From Mycolicibacterium sp. P1-5 (GTDB lineage: Bacteria > Actinomycetota > Actinomycetes > Mycobacteriales > Mycobacteriaceae): 64,000 nt of DNA. The stretch lies in contig NZ_NPKT01000003.1 of NCBI RefSeq assembly GCF_008329565.1, positions 186,001 through 250,000 on the forward strand, given 5' to 3'. Under the pieces are notes generated by a model, which was not told where the DNA came from, searched no databases, and saw only the letters and a list, made by a program, of their open reading frames with translations. Numbering within the stretch: position 1 is the first letter of the stretch; every line of letters starts with the position of its first letter. Of this stretch, positions 34,207-44,683 are shown one piece after another. Position numbers and translations under genes: made by a program.

Positions 34207-34889
34207 GACCCACCCGCCATCCGGGGGCGGATACTCCCGCGGTGATTCCGGATCGCCCCGACCAGCCCGGAGACCGGCACCAGGGCGCCAATCGCCAATT
34301 CGTCGAGGCGATCGCTGCCGTTGAGGTGGGCGCAGCGATCGGCCATCGCGGGTAGCTCGGCCAGAGCAGCAAGCAATCCGCAGGCCACCGACCAGGGCTC
34401 TGCGGCGAGGCCGGCGATTGCGTTCCGAAGCGCTCCGCTCACCTCGTCGGCCAGCGCACCGACCCGCGACTCGTCATATGGCTCGAGCCCGGCGTCGGAA
34501 ACCGCGGACCCGGGGTGTCGCCGGGTCCGCAACCACCCCTCGTTGACCAACTGCTCGCGGACCGCGGAGACCGCTTCGAGCCCATTGCCGGCGATCAGCT
34601 GCGTCCAGGTCGCGCGGTTGTGCACCCCGACCTGGGCGAATGCCGCACGCAAGATCGGGTTGTCCGGACTGGCCGCCCTGGCCGGGACGGCCCACCCGGC
34701 CCGCTCCATCAAGAACCCCCGCAGATAAAGGTCGGTCAGCATCGCGGCACGCAGCGCCAAGCCGAAGAGCATGGCGTCGTAGCCGTCGAACCGACGGCTC
34801 TTCGGATCGAAGGCCAGCAGGAACAGCTGCCCGTGAAGGGTCGAAGGCACCTGGGAGAACTCAGAGGACGGATCGCCGATGTGCCCCAT
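34203..34889 (-). CDS. GPP34 (GOLPH3-like) family protein
   Basis: About 228 aa of the GPP34 phosphoprotein family; eukaryotic members bind phosphatidylinositol-4-phosphate at the Golgi, bacterial roles are unknown. The N-terminal STLHGQLFLLAFDPKSRRF, LFGLALRAAMLTDLYLRG helices and later RVGALADEVSGALRNA are typical. ATG 34889 (MGHIGDPS) follows GAGGGGGC. The last 15 residues (NHRGSIRPRMAGGS) look unlike a natural tail, while the overlapping frame after them does; a frameshift cannot be ruled out. Confidence 0.78.
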   Translation of the reverse strand: MGHIGDPSSEFSQVPSTLHGQLFLLAFDPKSRRFDGYDAMLFGLALRAAMLTDLYLRGFLMERAGWAVPARAASPDNPILRAAFAQVGVHNRATWTQLIAGNGLEAVSAVREQLVNEGWLRTRRHPGSAVSDAGLEPYDESRVGALADEVSGALRNAIAGLAAEPWSVACGLLAALAELPAMADRCAHLNGSDRLDELAIGALVPVSGLVGAIRNHRGSIRPRMAGGS

Positions 34890-35025
34890 GCCCCCTCCTC
34901 GCTTCCGGTTCAACTCTGAACCACCGAGCACGAGACGACATACGTAGGCGACTACTCATTTTCTGGCCCGAGCGCCGTGTCCTGGAGTGGGACAATGGAC
35001 ACACCGACGACGAAGATATGACCCG

Positions 35026-36171
35026 ATGACTCTGACCCACATCGAGCAGCGGTCAGCACCGACCGAACACATCGCGGTGCGGTGTGTGGATTCCGACGTT
35101 CACCCGGTACCGCGCCGCGGGGTGCTGATCGACTACATCCCCGAGCCCTGGCGCACCAAGTACTTCCTCTCCCATCCCATCGGGGAGCAGATCTACTACG
35201 ACGCCCCCGACTACGCGCACGCCTACGCGATGCGCACCGACACCTTCCCGCCCGACGGCGAGTTCGCCGGCAGCGACCCGGACCTGGCCTTTCGCCAGCT
35301 CGTCATGGAGGCCGGCGCCGACATCTGCATCTTGGAGCCGTTGGCTCCCGGTGGACGGGTGCCCGAGGCATCACACGCCTCGGCCATTGCGACCAACCGC
35401 TGGCTCGACGAACACTGGCTGGACAGCCGCAACAACTGGCACCAGCGCTGGCGCGGATCGATCACGGTGGCGATCGAAGAGCCCGCCGGGGCGGCCCGGG
35501 AGATCGAGAACTGGGCAGGACACCCGTTCATGTCGCAGATCCTGATCAAGGCTGAACCGCGCCCGTCGTGGGGCGATCCGCAGTACGACCCGATCTGGGC
35601 GGCAGCGACCAAACACGACATCCCGGTCAGCTGTCATCTGGGCCGGGGCAAGTTCGAGACCCTGCCGATCCCGCCGGTCGGCTTCCCCAGCTACAACCAC
35701 GACTTCATGGTCACCTATTCACTGCTCGCCGCGAACCAGGTGATGAGCCTGATTTTCGACGGCGTCTTCGACCGCTATCCGACGTTGCGGATCGTGTTCG
35801 TCGAACACGCCTTCAACTGGATCCTGCCGCTGATGTGGCGCATGGACGCCATCTACTCCGCGCGCAAATCCTGGGTCGACATCAAGCGCAAGCCGAGTGA
35901 GTACGTCAAGGACCACATCAAATTCACCACTCAGCCGCTGGACTATCCCGAGGACAAGACCGAGCTGCTGCGGGCCTTCGAATGGATGGAATGCGAGAAG
36001 ATCCTGCTGTTCTCCTCCGACTACCCGCACTGGACGTTCGACGACCCGCGCTGGCTGATCAAACACCTGCCCGAGCACGCCCGCGATGCGGTCATGTGGC
36101 GCAACGGTATCGAGACCTACAAGCTGCCTACGACGGTTCCAGTACTGGAGGGTCAGACGCGGGTGATCTGA
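35026..36171 (+). CDS. Amidohydrolase-family (ACMSD-like) metal-dependent hydrolase
   Basis: About 381 aa, TIM barrel of the amidohydrolase-2 type. N-terminal metal motif CVDSDVHP (DxH), a His in VSCHLG near residue 205, a His in EHAFNW near 261 and the catalytic Asp in LLFSSDYPHWTFDDP near 328. These enzymes act as decarboxylases or hydrolases of aromatic and other acids. The start is at ATG 35026. No partner gene is nearby, so the substrate is unknown. Confidence 0.83.
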   Translation: MTLTHIEQRSAPTEHIAVRCVDSDVHPVPRRGVLIDYIPEPWRTKYFLSHPIGEQIYYDAPDYAHAYAMRTDTFPPDGEFAGSDPDLAFRQLVMEAGADICILEPLAPGGRVPEASHASAIATNRWLDEHWLDSRNNWHQRWRGSITVAIEEPAGAAREIENWAGHPFMSQILIKAEPRPSWGDPQYDPIWAAATKHDIPVSCHLGRGKFETLPIPPVGFPSYNHDFMVTYSLLAANQVMSLIFDGVFDRYPTLRIVFVEHAFNWILPLMWRMDAIYSARKSWVDIKRKPSEYVKDHIKFTTQPLDYPEDKTELLRAFEWMECEKILLFSSDYPHWTFDDPRWLIKHLPEHARDAVMWRNGIETYKLPTTVPVLEGQTRVI

Positions 36172-36409
36172 CGGGGCGGGCGCGCTTGTTGCGAACCAGC
36201 CCGGCCACGCCCAGGACCGCCAGCACTCCGGCCCCGGTGATCAGCAGCCAGGTCAGCAGCATCAGCGGTGGGTCGAACGCCGCCGACGTCGTGGAGGGCT
36301 GACCGTCGGCGATCGGCGCCACCACGACCACGCTGCGGGCGGCCAGTCCGGTCACCACAGCGCCCGCCACCGCGAGCGCCGCCACGATCAGCTGAATGAT
36401 GTGCCTCAT
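36128..36409 (-). CDS. Small membrane protein, 3' gene of the hem-linked membrane group
   Basis: About 93 aa with two hydrophobic helices (about 3-25 and 45-70) and a basic tail. ATG 36409 overlaps the upstream stop (ATGA). Its 3' end overlaps the convergent amidohydrolase gene by 44 bp. The membrane group matches the Rv0513/Rv0514 region of M. tuberculosis, but family is not recognised. Confidence 0.68.
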   Translation of the reverse strand: MRHIIQLIVAALAVAGAVVTGLAARSVVVVAPIADGQPSTTSAAFDPPLMLLTWLLITGAGVLAVLGVAGLVRNKRARPVRSPASDPPVLEPS

Positions 36410-36915
36410 GACGCGTCCGCCGTCTCGCCCTCGACCAGCGCGGTGAGCGCCGCCCTCAGGGCGCGGTGGTTGCGTGCCCACGCCTGTGCGGTGCGCTTGC
36501 CGGTGAGCTCGACGCCGATGCCGGTCCGGCCGCGGGGCACCCCGGACAGCTCACCGAGCGCACGCGAGGTTTGCCACTTCTCCAGTAGCTCTTTCGATTT
36601 CGCCGAGTGCTCGGGCGGCGGGAACACCCGCACGATGTTCCTCAGCTGGGTGACTTCGGCGCCTTGCCGCAACGACTCACGGGTCAGTTCCACGCTGGTG
36701 TGGATACGGGCGGCCTTGACCTGGATACCCAGGAAGCCCGTGACGAGTACCAGGAAGATCAGCGGCACCGCCGGCTGAAATCCCGCGCCGCCCTTGAACT
36801 GGATCAGCAGCATCGTGATCGCCGATACCGGGCCGGCCAGCAGCCAGTACCAGCTGGCGCCGCTCTCGAAGAACAACCGCTCCGGCTGCTCGGGCAGCTG
36901 ATGATCGTCAGGCAT
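36406..36915 (-). CDS. Conserved membrane protein, DUF3093-like
   Basis: 169 aa. Two hydrophobic helices (about 22-42 and 47-66) precede a soluble C-terminal domain (VKAARIHTSVELTRESLRQGAEVTQLRNI, SGVPRGRTGIGVELTGKRTAQAWARNHRALRAALTALV). This layout fits bPH-2/DUF3093-like proteins; the family call is tentative. It overlaps the next gene by 4 bp and the previous one by 8 bp, in the same operon as hemB. Confidence 0.7.
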   Translation of the reverse strand: MPDDHQLPEQPERLFFESGASWYWLLAGPVSAITMLLIQFKGGAGFQPAVPLIFLVLVTGFLGIQVKAARIHTSVELTRESLRQGAEVTQLRNIVRVFPPPEHSAKSKELLEKWQTSRALGELSGVPRGRTGIGVELTGKRTAQAWARNHRALRAALTALVEGETADAS

Positions 36916-37300
36916 CGGACTCCGGCGCGTCGGCGGCTGACCAACCCGTGGCCGCCGGACGGCTCAACAACATCGCACCAACGATCAGGGGCAAGACCGA
37001 CAGCAGCGCAAGGATGTGGACGACGCCGAGTGCGGCGACGAGACAGACCAGAACGACGACGGTGAATGTCAACGCCAGCGTCGCACGGCGGAACCGGGGA
37101 TCACCGTTCTTGCGGACCCGCCCGGCAAGAAAGGCGATCATCGCCCCGGCGACGATGCAGACGATTCCGGCTCCGCGGAAGACGGCGGGGATGCTCGCGG
37201 TCATGGCGACCAGCCCGCCACCCATGAGCATCACAGCACCGACCAACAGCAGCCAGAACGATGTGTTCAGGGCGCGCGGCCGGGGTTCGGTTGCGGTCAT
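36908..37300 (-). CDS. Membrane protein, four helices
   Basis: 130 aa with four hydrophobic helices (about 14-34, 40-58, 72-92, 95-113) and a short polar tail. No recognised family. It sits in the group between the amidohydrolase and hemB and its stop overlaps the next gene by 8 bp, showing co-translation. Function unknown; position only suggests a link to the hem operon. Confidence 0.68.
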   Translation of the reverse strand: MTATEPRPRALNTSFWLLLVGAVMLMGGGLVAMTASIPAVFRGAGIVCIVAGAMIAFLAGRVRKNGDPRFRRATLALTFTVVVLVCLVAALGVVHILALLSVLPLIVGAMLLSRPAATGWSAADAPESDA

Positions 37301-37320
37301 GGTCGGGCCAGCCTATCGGG

Positions 37321-37743
37321 TCACTTGGTGAAGAAGCCCTGTGCGTCCGGCCGGTGCAACAGGAATGCGCCGCCCAGGATCAGCACCGACCCGACTATGC
37401 CGGTGACCGCGAAGATGAGGGCCTGGGCCGTCTCCCGGTCGGTACTGAACAGGCTGGCTGCGGTGTAGATCACGCTCGCCAACCCGCCGCCGGTCAGCAC
37501 GGTGCGCGTCCAGCGGTACCCGGACCGCATCAGGAACAGGAACGTCACCACCACGGCCGACACCGTCACAGCGAAAAGCACCGTGACCCCGATGACGAAG
37601 TACGACGAATGCTTGCTCGCGGTGAAGGAGGCGTCGACCAGATAGCCGATGACCATCAGCGGTAAGGCGATGAGCCACAGCCAGAATCCGGTATCGACGT
37701 CGACTGGGCGCGCTGGCGCCCCGGACGGCGGTTGATGGGTCAC
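37321..37743 (-). CDS. Membrane protein directly after hemB
   Basis: 140 aa, four hydrophobic helices (about 18-38, 47-70, 80-98, 108-130) and a Pro-rich cytoplasmic N-terminus. ATG 37743 overlaps the hemB stop by 4 bp, so it is translated with hemB. Resembles the Rv0513-type proteins that follow hemB in M. tuberculosis. No catalytic motif seen. Confidence 0.7.
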   Translation of the reverse strand: MTHQPPSGAPARPVDVDTGFWLWLIALPLMVIGYLVDASFTASKHSSYFVIGVTVLFAVTVSAVVVTFLFLMRSGYRWTRTVLTGGGLASVIYTAASLFSTDRETAQALIFAVTGIVGSVLILGGAFLLHRPDAQGFFTK

Positions 37744-38729
37744 GCCAGCCAGCCCGCGACGTCAGCAGCCCAGTAGGTCAAGACGATGTCAGCGCCGGCG
37801 CGCCGAATGCTGGTCAGCGACTCCAGTGCGGCGGCCCGGCCATCGATCCATCCGTTCGCCGCGGCGGCGCTGATCATCGAGTACTCCCCCGACACCTGGT
37901 AGGCGGCCACCGGAACCGGTGAGACGTCGGCGGCCGCGCGCACCACGTCCAGATAGGCCATGGCGGGTTTCACCATGATGATGTCAGCCCCTTCATCGAG
38001 GTCAAGAACGATCTCGCGCAACGCTTCCCGCGCGTTGCCGCTGTCCTGCTGGTAGGTACGTCGGTCACCGTCGAGGCTGGAGGCGACCGCGTCGCGAAAC
38101 GGGCCGTAAAACGCCGAGGCGAACTTCGCGGCGTAGGCCAGGATCAGGACGTCGGTGAATCCGGCCGCATCGAGCCCGTCCCGGATGGCCGCCACCTGGC
38201 CGTCCATCATGCCACTCGGACCCACCACGTGGGCGCCCGATTCCGCTTGTGCCACAGCGAGTTTGACGTATTGCATGTTGGTGGCGTCGTTGTCGACCCG
38301 GCCGCGGGCGTCGAGCACGCCGCAGTGCCCGTGGTCGGTGAACTCGTCGAGGCAGGTGTCGGCCATCAGCACCGTGTCGTCGCCGAGGTCCTTGGCGAGG
38401 TCGCGCAGGGCGACGTTGAGGATGCCGTCGGGATCAACGCCGCACGAACCCACGGCGTCTTTGTCCGCTTCCCGCGGCACCCCGAACAGCATCAAGCCGC
38501 CGACGCCGGCGGTCATCGCCTGTTCCGCCGCGCGGCGCAGCGAGTCGCGGGTGTGCTGGTATACCCCCGGCATCGAGGCAATCTCCCGCGGCTCGTCGAT
38601 CCCGTCGGCGACGAACACCGGGAGCACCAGATGCCTTGGCTCCAAGGTTGTTTCGGCGACCAACCGGCGCAGAGCCGGAGTGGAGCGCAACCGGCGCGGG
38701 CGCTGCCGCGGATAGCCGGGCAAAGACAT
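37740..38729 (-). CDS. hemB: 5-aminolevulinate dehydratase (porphobilinogen synthase) HemB
   Basis: Condenses two 5-aminolevulinates into porphobilinogen. About 329 aa. Catalytic lysines are in [15 protein letters not shown] and [12 protein letters not shown]. The metal loop reads [14 protein letters not shown]: one of the three Zn-binding Cys of the animal-type site is Asp, so a mixed or Mg-type enzyme is likely. ATG 38729 ([15 protein letters not shown]) is the natural start. It is 13 bp after the hemD gene in the hemA-hemC-hemD-hemB order. Confidence 0.95.
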   Translation of the reverse strand: MSLPGYPRQRPRRLRSTPALRRLVAETTLEPRHLVLPVFVADGIDEPREIASMPGVYQHTRDSLRRAAEQAMTAGVGGLMLFGVPREADKDAVGSCGVDPDGILNVALRDLAKDLGDDTVLMADTCLDEFTDHGHCGVLDARGRVDNDATNMQYVKLAVAQAESGAHVVGPSGMMDGQVAAIRDGLDAAGFTDVLILAYAAKFASAFYGPFRDAVASSLDGDRRTYQQDSGNAREALREIVLDLDEGADIIMVKPAMAYLDVVRAAADVSPVPVAAYQVSGEYSMISAAAANGWIDGRAAALESLTSIRRAGADIVLTYWAADVAGWLA

Positions 38730-38742
38730 GCCTTCTCTCCGT

Positions 38743-40404
38743 TTAGCGGCGTCGGCTCTTCTTGCGCGGCGGCGGTAACGCACCCTCGGCACGCAGCCGG
38801 GCGGCATGCTCGGCGAGCGCGTCGACGAGAGGTCCGACCGCGGCCGTCTCCGGCTGGACGTCGACCCGCAGCCCGAACTCCGCAGCTGTCTCCGCGGTCT
38901 TCGGCCCGATGCACGCCACGATGGTGCGGGCGTGCGGCTTGCCGGCGATGCCGACCAGGTTGCGCACCGTCGAGCTCGAGGTGAAGCACACCGCGTCGAA
39001 TCCGCCGGTCTTGATCATCTCGCGGGTATCGGCCGGCGGCGGTGCCGCACGCACCGTGCGATAGGCGGTGACGTCCTCGATCTCCCAGCCACGGTCACGC
39101 AGACCTTCGGCCAGGGTCTCGGTGGCGATGTCGGCCCGCGGCAGCAGCACCCGGTTCACCGGGTCGAAAATGCTGTCGTACTCCGGGAATTCGTCGAGGA
39201 GACCGAGCGAGGACTGCTCACCGGCGGGCACCAGCTCGGGGCTCACGCCAAAGGCGCGGACCCGGTCGGCGGTCGCCTCGCCAACGCAGGCGATCTTCAC
39301 GCCGGAGAATGCGCGGGCGTCCAGACCGAACTCACCGAACTTCTCCCACACCGCACGCACCGCGTTGGTGGAGGTGAAGACCACCCACTGGTAGCGACCG
39401 TCCACCAAACCCTTGACGGCCCTTTCCATTTGGGCCGGGCTGCGCGGCGGTTCGACGGCGATGGTCGGCACCTCGACGGGCAGCGCACCGTGGCCGACCA
39501 GCCGGTCACTCATCTCGCCGGCCTGATCCTTGGTGCGCGGCACCAGCACGGTCCAGCCGTACAGGGCCCGGCTCTCCCACCAGTTCAGCTTGGCGCGGTG
39601 CGCCACGGTCTTGCCGATAGTGGCCACCAGGGTGCCCGTCAGGGGGCCGGCCGGATCGCTGTTGCAGGCCAGGGTCGCGCGGTCGGTGAGGCCGTGCAGG
39701 GTGGTCTCGACCGAACGCTGACCACAGGTCGTGCCGTTGGAGGTCACCACGCACGGCGTGCTTTCGGCAAGGCCGTATTCGATCAGGGTGCGCGCGGCCT
39801 CCGGCAGATGCGAGACGCTCGCGGTGAGGATCAGCGGACCCGGGGCGGCGGCCAGCGCCGCCCAGTCGACCTCGCCGCGCACATCGGCGACAGTGTGCGC
39901 CGAGCCCAGCGGCAGACCGGCATAGGTCGGAACCGCGCTGGTGGCGGGCAGACCGGGAACGATCTCGAATTCGGCGTGGGCCTTGGCGACGGCGTTCACC
40001 TCGGTGATGACCGAATCGATCGACAGCGGGTCACCGGCGACCAGGCGAATCACGTCGAACCCGGCCTTGGCCTCGTGGACCAGAGTCTTGGCCACCTCGG
40101 CCGGGTCGCCGAGCGCGGGCCGGATGTCCGGGCCGACCGAGACGACCGGCGGCGCGGTCTCGTCATGGCCCTCGGCGGGCGGACCGTCCGGTGCCGGCGC
40201 GGGGCCGACGGCAGGCGGCAGCTCGGTGCCGACCACGTTCAGGACGGCCTGCGGCACGTCAGGATCGGTGAACACCAGCGCGGCGTTGGCCAACACGGTG
40301 CGGGCTCGCGTCGTCAAGAGGTTGGGGTCGCCCGGACCCGAGCCGACGAACGTGATGTGTCCCGGCTTCGCCTTGCGTCCCCGACCGCTCATATGACCAG
40401 TCAT
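38743..40404 (-). CDS. hemD: Uroporphyrinogen-III synthase HemD fused to a uroporphyrin methylase-like domain
   Basis: 553 aa. The N-terminal part (about 15-250) is a SAM uroporphyrin-III methyltransferase-like domain ([54 protein letters not shown]). The C-terminal part (about 280-530) is uroporphyrinogen-III synthase ([44 protein letters not shown]). This matches Rv0511, an actinobacterial fusion. Whether the methylase part still acts in sirohaem or cobalamin branches is unproved. Start ATG 40404 or ATG 40392. Confidence 0.92.
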   Translation of the reverse strand: MTGHMSGRGRKAKPGHITFVGSGPGDPNLLTTRARTVLANAALVFTDPDVPQAVLNVVGTELPPAVGPAPAPDGPPAEGHDETAPPVVSVGPDIRPALGDPAEVAKTLVHEAKAGFDVIRLVAGDPLSIDSVITEVNAVAKAHAEFEIVPGLPATSAVPTYAGLPLGSAHTVADVRGEVDWAALAAAPGPLILTASVSHLPEAARTLIEYGLAESTPCVVTSNGTTCGQRSVETTLHGLTDRATLACNSDPAGPLTGTLVATIGKTVAHRAKLNWWESRALYGWTVLVPRTKDQAGEMSDRLVGHGALPVEVPTIAVEPPRSPAQMERAVKGLVDGRYQWVVFTSTNAVRAVWEKFGEFGLDARAFSGVKIACVGEATADRVRAFGVSPELVPAGEQSSLGLLDEFPEYDSIFDPVNRVLLPRADIATETLAEGLRDRGWEIEDVTAYRTVRAAPPPADTREMIKTGGFDAVCFTSSSTVRNLVGIAGKPHARTIVACIGPKTAETAAEFGLRVDVQPETAAVGPLVDALAEHAARLRAEGALPPPRKKSRRR

Positions 40405-40430
40405 CGCTTCACTCCCGCTCTACTCCGCGG

Positions 40431-41384
40431 TCATTGCGGAGTCTGTGCCGACATGACTTCGCGCGCCCCGAGCTCGAACAACTCCGCAGCCACCGAGAGC
40501 CCGAGCTCTGCGGGACGGCCGGGCGTGCCGATTCCGGACGCACGAATCACGTCGGATCCGTCTGCTGCCGCCACGCATGCGCGCAGTGACAGCTCGTCGA
40601 AGACGCGACCGTCGTCATCGATGGACTCGACCACTTCGGCGATCGCGCCCACCGGTGCGGAACAGCCCGCCTCCAGTTCGGCCAGCAGGGTTCGCTCCGC
40701 GGTGACCGCGGCGCGGGTGTCGGGATCATCCAGCTCTCCCAACAGCGCCACCAGCTCGGTGTCGCCGGCGCGGCACTCCACCGCCAGCGCACCTTGAGCC
40801 GGTGCTGGCAACATCTGCACCGGCTCAAGCGTCTCGGTGACATCGCCGAGTCGTCCGAGGCGGGCCAGGCCCGCCCGGGCCACCACGATGGCGTCGAGAT
40901 CACCACTGCTTACCCTGTTCAACCTGGTATCTAGGTTGCCTCGTAGGGGGCGGATTTCCAAACCGAGACCCAGTGCTCTAAGCTGCGCGGCCCGTCGCAC
41001 CGAGCTCGTGCCGATCACCGAACCTGCCGGCAACTCCCCCAAAACCATCCCGTCGCGGGCCACCAACGCGTCGCGGGCGTCCTCGCGGCGGGGGATCGCG
41101 GCGATGGTGAACCTGTCGTCGGATGCCGTCGGCAAATCCTTGTACGAGTGCACCGCCATGTCCACGCGGCCGTCGGCGATGGCTTCACGCAGGGCGGCGG
41201 TGAAGACCCCGACCCCAATTTCGGCGATCGGGGCCTGCGATCGGTCGCCCTCGGTGCTGATGATGACCAACTCGGCGCCGTGCCCGCGCTCGATCAGTTG
41301 GTCTCTGATGGTCCCGGCCTGCGTGGTCGCCAGCAGACTGCCCCGGGTACCGATCCGGATCACCGCGTCGTTACTGCCGGCCAA
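40431..41384 (-). CDS. hemC: Hydroxymethylbilane synthase HemC
   Basis: Polymerises four porphobilinogens. About 317 aa. N-terminal [52 protein letters not shown] and the dipyrromethane-attachment Cys in [11 protein letters not shown]. Start TTG 41384 is five bases after the hemA stop; GTG 41363 (VIRIGTRGS), the start of the M. tuberculosis protein, is an alternative. Confidence 0.95.
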   Translation of the reverse strand: MAGSNDAVIRIGTRGSLLATTQAGTIRDQLIERGHGAELVIISTEGDRSQAPIAEIGVGVFTAALREAIADGRVDMAVHSYKDLPTASDDRFTIAAIPRREDARDALVARDGMVLGELPAGSVIGTSSVRRAAQLRALGLGLEIRPLRGNLDTRLNRVSSGDLDAIVVARAGLARLGRLGDVTETLEPVQMLPAPAQGALAVECRAGDTELVALLGELDDPDTRAAVTAERTLLAELEAGCSAPVGAIAEVVESIDDDGRVFDELSLRACVAAADGSDVIRASGIGTPGRPAELGLSVAAELFELGAREVMSAQTPQ

Positions 41385-41389
41385 CCGTG

Positions 41390-42757
41390 CTACCCAGTAC
41401 CGTCGGCTCGGCCCTGATCGAATTCCGGTGCCAGCAGGGGCAATTCACCTGCGGCCACGGCATCGACGGCCTGTGGATCGAGTTCGAAGAGTTCCCGCAA
41501 TGCCTCGGCGTAGCTATCCCCGCCGGGAGCGCTGGCCAGCTGCTTGACCCGCACGGTCGGGGCGTGCAGCAGCTTGTCGACCACCCGGCGCACGGTGCGG
41601 GCGACCTCGTCGCGCTGCGCACCGTCCAGGCCCGGCAGCCGGTTGTCCAGACGGAGCAGTTCGGACTCGACGACGTCGGCGGCGCGCTGGCGCAGCGCGG
41701 TGACCGTGGGCGTGACTTCCGACATCCGCTGGCCGGCCAGATAGCTGGCAACCTCGGCGGCGACGATCTGGCGGGCCGCTTCGGCGTCGGTCGCCGCGGC
41801 CCGGGCCGACGGTTCGCGTTGCACCCGGTCCATGTCGATGACCGCCACCCCGGGCAGTCCGGCCACGGCGGCGTCGACGTCGCGGGGCATGCCCAGATCG
41901 CAGAGCACGAGCGGCGGGGCGGTCTCGTCGCGACGGACGCTGGCCAGCGCGTGGTAAACATCGGCCAGCGTGACCACCGGACGCACTGCGCCGGTACAGC
42001 TGACCACCACATCGGCGGCGGCCAGCGCGGCGGGCAATTCGTCGAGGCTCAGCGCCGTTGCGGTCGCACCCTGCTGACGGATGTTCTCAGCCAGCCGCTG
42101 GGCACGCGGCAGCGACCGGTTCACGACATCGATGTGGGTGACGCCGGCCCGGAGCAGGTGTGCGACCGACAGCCCGCCCATCGACCCGGCGCCGACGACG
42201 GCGGCGGTGCGGCCGGCCAAACCGTCGAGCCGGGAGGCGGCGATGTCGAGTGCGACGGAGACCACACTGGCGCCGGCGGCGTCGATCGCGGTCTCGGAGT
42301 GCACCCGCTTGCCCACCGAGAGGGCGCGCTGGGACAAGTCGTGCAGGACGCGCCCGACGGTCTTGTTGGCCTCGGCGGCGGCGTAGGCGCGGCGGACCTG
42401 GCCGAGTACCTGCTGTTCGCCGATCACGGCGCTGTCCAGGCCGCTGGCCACCGCGAACAGATGCTCGACGGCGGCCTCGGCGTAGCGGACGTAGGCGTAC
42501 CGGGTCAGATCGCCCATCGACATGCCGGAGTGCTCGGACAGCACCTGGCCGATCGCCGACAGACCGCCGTGGAAGGCGTCCACCACCGCATAGACCTCGA
42601 CCCGGTTGCAGGTCGACAGCACCATCGCCTCGGTTACCAGCGACGACTGCAGCAGCTGATCGATGATCTTGAGCTGGTCCGACTCGTCGGTGGACAGTTG
42701 CTCGAGAACCGAAACCGGAGCGCTCCGATGCGACACCCCGAACAGCAGCACGCTCAC
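41390..42757 (-). CDS. hemA: Glutamyl-tRNA reductase HemA
   Basis: First enzyme of the C5 pathway: reduces glutamyl-tRNA to the semialdehyde. 455 aa. Active-site Cys50 in [13 protein letters not shown], the substrate loop [22 protein letters not shown] near residue 104, NADPH-binding [15 protein letters not shown] near 192, and the C-terminal dimerisation helices. GTG 42757 ([15 protein letters not shown]) is the start. First gene of the hemACDB operon, matching Rv0509. About 105 bp of leader lies upstream. Confidence 0.96.
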   Translation of the reverse strand: MSVLLFGVSHRSAPVSVLEQLSTDESDQLKIIDQLLQSSLVTEAMVLSTCNRVEVYAVVDAFHGGLSAIGQVLSEHSGMSMGDLTRYAYVRYAEAAVEHLFAVASGLDSAVIGEQQVLGQVRRAYAAAEANKTVGRVLHDLSQRALSVGKRVHSETAIDAAGASVVSVALDIAASRLDGLAGRTAAVVGAGSMGGLSVAHLLRAGVTHIDVVNRSLPRAQRLAENIRQQGATATALSLDELPAALAAADVVVSCTGAVRPVVTLADVYHALASVRRDETAPPLVLCDLGMPRDVDAAVAGLPGVAVIDMDRVQREPSARAAATDAEAARQIVAAEVASYLAGQRMSEVTPTVTALRQRAADVVESELLRLDNRLPGLDGAQRDEVARTVRRVVDKLLHAPTVRVKQLASAPGGDSYAEALRELFELDPQAVDAVAAGELPLLAPEFDQGRADGTG

Positions 42758-42863
42758 GGCACGATCACCTGGCCCGCTCCCTCGCTGTGACGGAATGCTC
42801 CGTTAGTGAAACTTACTTCCACGGTAAACGCTGCGCAGGCGGCTGGCCAAATTCCGCCGGTGT
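42758..42863. promoter_or_regulatory. hemA upstream region and 3' side of the glutaredoxin-like gene
   Basis: This 106-bp gap is the only space for a hemA promoter separate from the glutaredoxin-like gene. AT-richer bases (42800-42835) include TTAGTGAAACTTACTT. I see no Rex-like TTGTG-N6-CACAA site and no clear hairpin. Confidence 0.35.
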
Positions 42864-43148
42864 TCACCTCTCGTCATCGACGACCGCACGGCCGAGTGAC
42901 AGGTCCGCGCGAAGCCGTTCGACGTCGACATCCCAATAGCTGTGCTCGCGGCCGTCGAGCAGGACGACCGGGAGCCGGTCGCCGAATTCGGCCCGTAAAG
43001 CGTTGTCCCCCGCGGCCGCAGCGGCATCGACGTCGGTGGCCGACAAGTCGAAATCCAGCTCCCCCGCCAGCTCGGTCAGACGTTGGTACACCTTCAGGCA
43101 GATGGTGCACCCGGCCCGGGTCAACAGCTCGACGTGTGCGCGGCTCAC
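42864..43148 (-). CDS. Glutaredoxin-like thiol protein, Rv0508-like
   Basis: About 94 aa, thioredoxin fold. Start GTG 43148 gives VSRAHVELLTRAGCTICLKVYQRL with a CTIC redox site near residue 15, then the LPVVLLDG strand (cis-Pro) near residue 70 and a short C-terminal helix. It matches Rv0508 upstream of hemA. It may reduce protein thiols or glutaredoxin-type substrates; the partner is unknown. A HAD gene starts 30 bp away on the other strand. Confidence 0.87.
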   Translation of the reverse strand: MSRAHVELLTRAGCTICLKVYQRLTELAGELDFDLSATDVDAAAAAGDNALRAEFGDRLPVVLLDGREHSYWDVDVERLRADLSLGRAVVDDER

Positions 43149-43178
43149 CTGATCCAGTGTCGCAGTTAGGGTTGTCCC

Positions 43179-44102
43179 ATGGGTTCCGGGGACGACCAGG
43201 AGCTTGCAGGTGATGCCAGCGCCGAGCGGGCCGTCGACGAGTTGGTCGCCGAGCAAGCCAGCGCCGTGGCGCGCGACGCCAGCATCGCCGCACATCGCGA
43301 GCCCGGGCCGCAGGCCGCCGAGCCGAGCCTGCCGCCCTCCGACCTCACTGCGGCCGCGTTCTTCGACGTGGACAACACCCTCGTCCAGGGCTCGTCGCTG
43401 GTGCACTTCGGGCGGGGCCTGGCCGCGCGCAAGTACTTCACCTACGGCGACATGGCCAAATTCATCTACGCGCAGGCGAAGTTCCAGTTGACCGGGCGGG
43501 AGAACAGCGACGACGTCGCCGAGGGCCGGCGCAAGGCGCTGGCGTTCATCGAGGGACGGTCGACCGCCGAGCTGATCGCCGTCGGCGAGGAAATCTACGA
43601 CGACATCATCGCCGACAAGATCTGGCCCGGCACCCGCGCGCTGGCGCAGATGCACCTCGACGCCGGCCAGCAGGTGTGGCTGGTCACCGCGACGCCCTTC
43701 GAGCTGGCCGACACGATCGCCCGCCGGCTGGGCTTCACCGGCGCGTTGGGTACGGTCGCGGAGTCGGAGAACGGGGTCTTCACCGGCCGCCTGGTGGGCG
43801 ACATCCTGCACGGCGTCGGCAAGGCGCACGCGGTGCGCCAGCTGGCCGTTCGCGAGGGCCTGAACCTCAAGCGCTGCACCGCCTACTCCGACAGCTACAA
43901 CGACGTGCCGATGCTGTCTCTGGTCGGCACCGCGGTCGCGATCAACCCGGACGCCGACCTGCGCGAGCTGGCCCGCGAGCGCGGCTGGGAGATCCGCGAC
44001 TTCCGCACCGCGCGCAAGGCGGCGCGCATCGGGGTGCCCTCGGCACTGGCGCTGGGAGCGGCCGGCGGCGCGCTGGCCGCAGCCGTATCGCGCCGACGCT
44101 GA
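43179..44102 (+). CDS. HAD-IB family phosphatase (SerB1-like)
   Basis: 307 aa. Catalytic [13 protein letters not shown] (Asp nucleophile and acid) is near residues 61-73, [14 protein letters not shown] (motif II) near 170, and [14 protein letters not shown] with [14 protein letters not shown] (motifs III/IV) near 212-250. A C-terminal hydrophobic Ala-rich end may be a membrane tail. It matches Rv0505c annotated as possible phosphoserine phosphatase SerB1; many such proteins act on phospholipid or sugar phosphates instead. The N-terminal 50 residues are Ala/Glu-rich and variable. Confidence 0.87.
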   Translation: MGSGDDQELAGDASAERAVDELVAEQASAVARDASIAAHREPGPQAAEPSLPPSDLTAAAFFDVDNTLVQGSSLVHFGRGLAARKYFTYGDMAKFIYAQAKFQLTGRENSDDVAEGRRKALAFIEGRSTAELIAVGEEIYDDIIADKIWPGTRALAQMHLDAGQQVWLVTATPFELADTIARRLGFTGALGTVAESENGVFTGRLVGDILHGVGKAHAVRQLAVREGLNLKRCTAYSDSYNDVPMLSLVGTAVAINPDADLRELARERGWEIRDFRTARKAARIGVPSALALGAAGGALAAAVSRRR

Positions 44103-44140
44103 TTCACAGCTCCCGCCATACCCGCTGATAGGCTCCCCGG

Positions 44141-44647
44141 GTGTCAATCGCCAGCGACATCATCGGAACCCACTACCGCTATCCGGACTATTACCTGGTC
44201 GGCCGGGAGAAGATCCGCGAGTACGCCAAGGCGATCCAGTCCGACGATCCGCTGCACTTCAGCGAGGAAGCGGCCAGGGCCGCCGGTTACCCCGACGTCG
44301 TGGCGCCGCTGACGTTCATCGCGATCCCGGGCCGCCAGGTGCAGCTCGACATATTCCGCAACTTCGACGTCGGCATCAATATCGCTCGCGTCCTCCACCG
44401 CGATCAGAAGATTCATTTTCACCGCCGGATCGTGGCGGGCGACAAATTGTTCTTCGATTCGTGGCTGGATTCGGTCGTCGAATCACACGGCACGGTCATC
44501 AGCGAATTGCGCAGCGAAGTCACCGACGAAGAAGGCAAACCGGTGATGACGACCGTCGTGACATTGATCGGTGAAGCCGGCGGCGACGAGGAAACCAACG
44601 CTCAGGTCGCGGCCATCGCCGCGGCAGCAATGGGCAGGCAAACCTAG
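44141..44647 (+). CDS. MaoC-like (UPF0336) dehydratase, Rv0504c-like
   Basis: 168 aa, hot-dog fold of the UPF0336/HadA-C family. Typical segments are [23 protein letters not shown], a HxxAG-like region ([19 protein letters not shown]) and [23 protein letters not shown]. The M. tuberculosis homologue is conserved and predicted to hydrate or dehydrate acyl thioesters. In M. tuberculosis cmaA2 follows; here the next gene is the acyltransferase on the other strand. Confidence 0.85.
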   Translation: MSIASDIIGTHYRYPDYYLVGREKIREYAKAIQSDDPLHFSEEAARAAGYPDVVAPLTFIAIPGRQVQLDIFRNFDVGINIARVLHRDQKIHFHRRIVAGDKLFFDSWLDSVVESHGTVISELRSEVTDEEGKPVMTTVVTLIGEAGGDEETNAQVAAIAAAAMGRQT

Positions 44648-44683
44648 CGCTGATTCGTCGGGCCCAGAGCTGACCCTGCTCGC

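Noticed and set aside
42758..42863. Rex or haem-type operator before hemA
   Set aside because: No inverted repeat of the known Rex type and no other clear palindrome was found.
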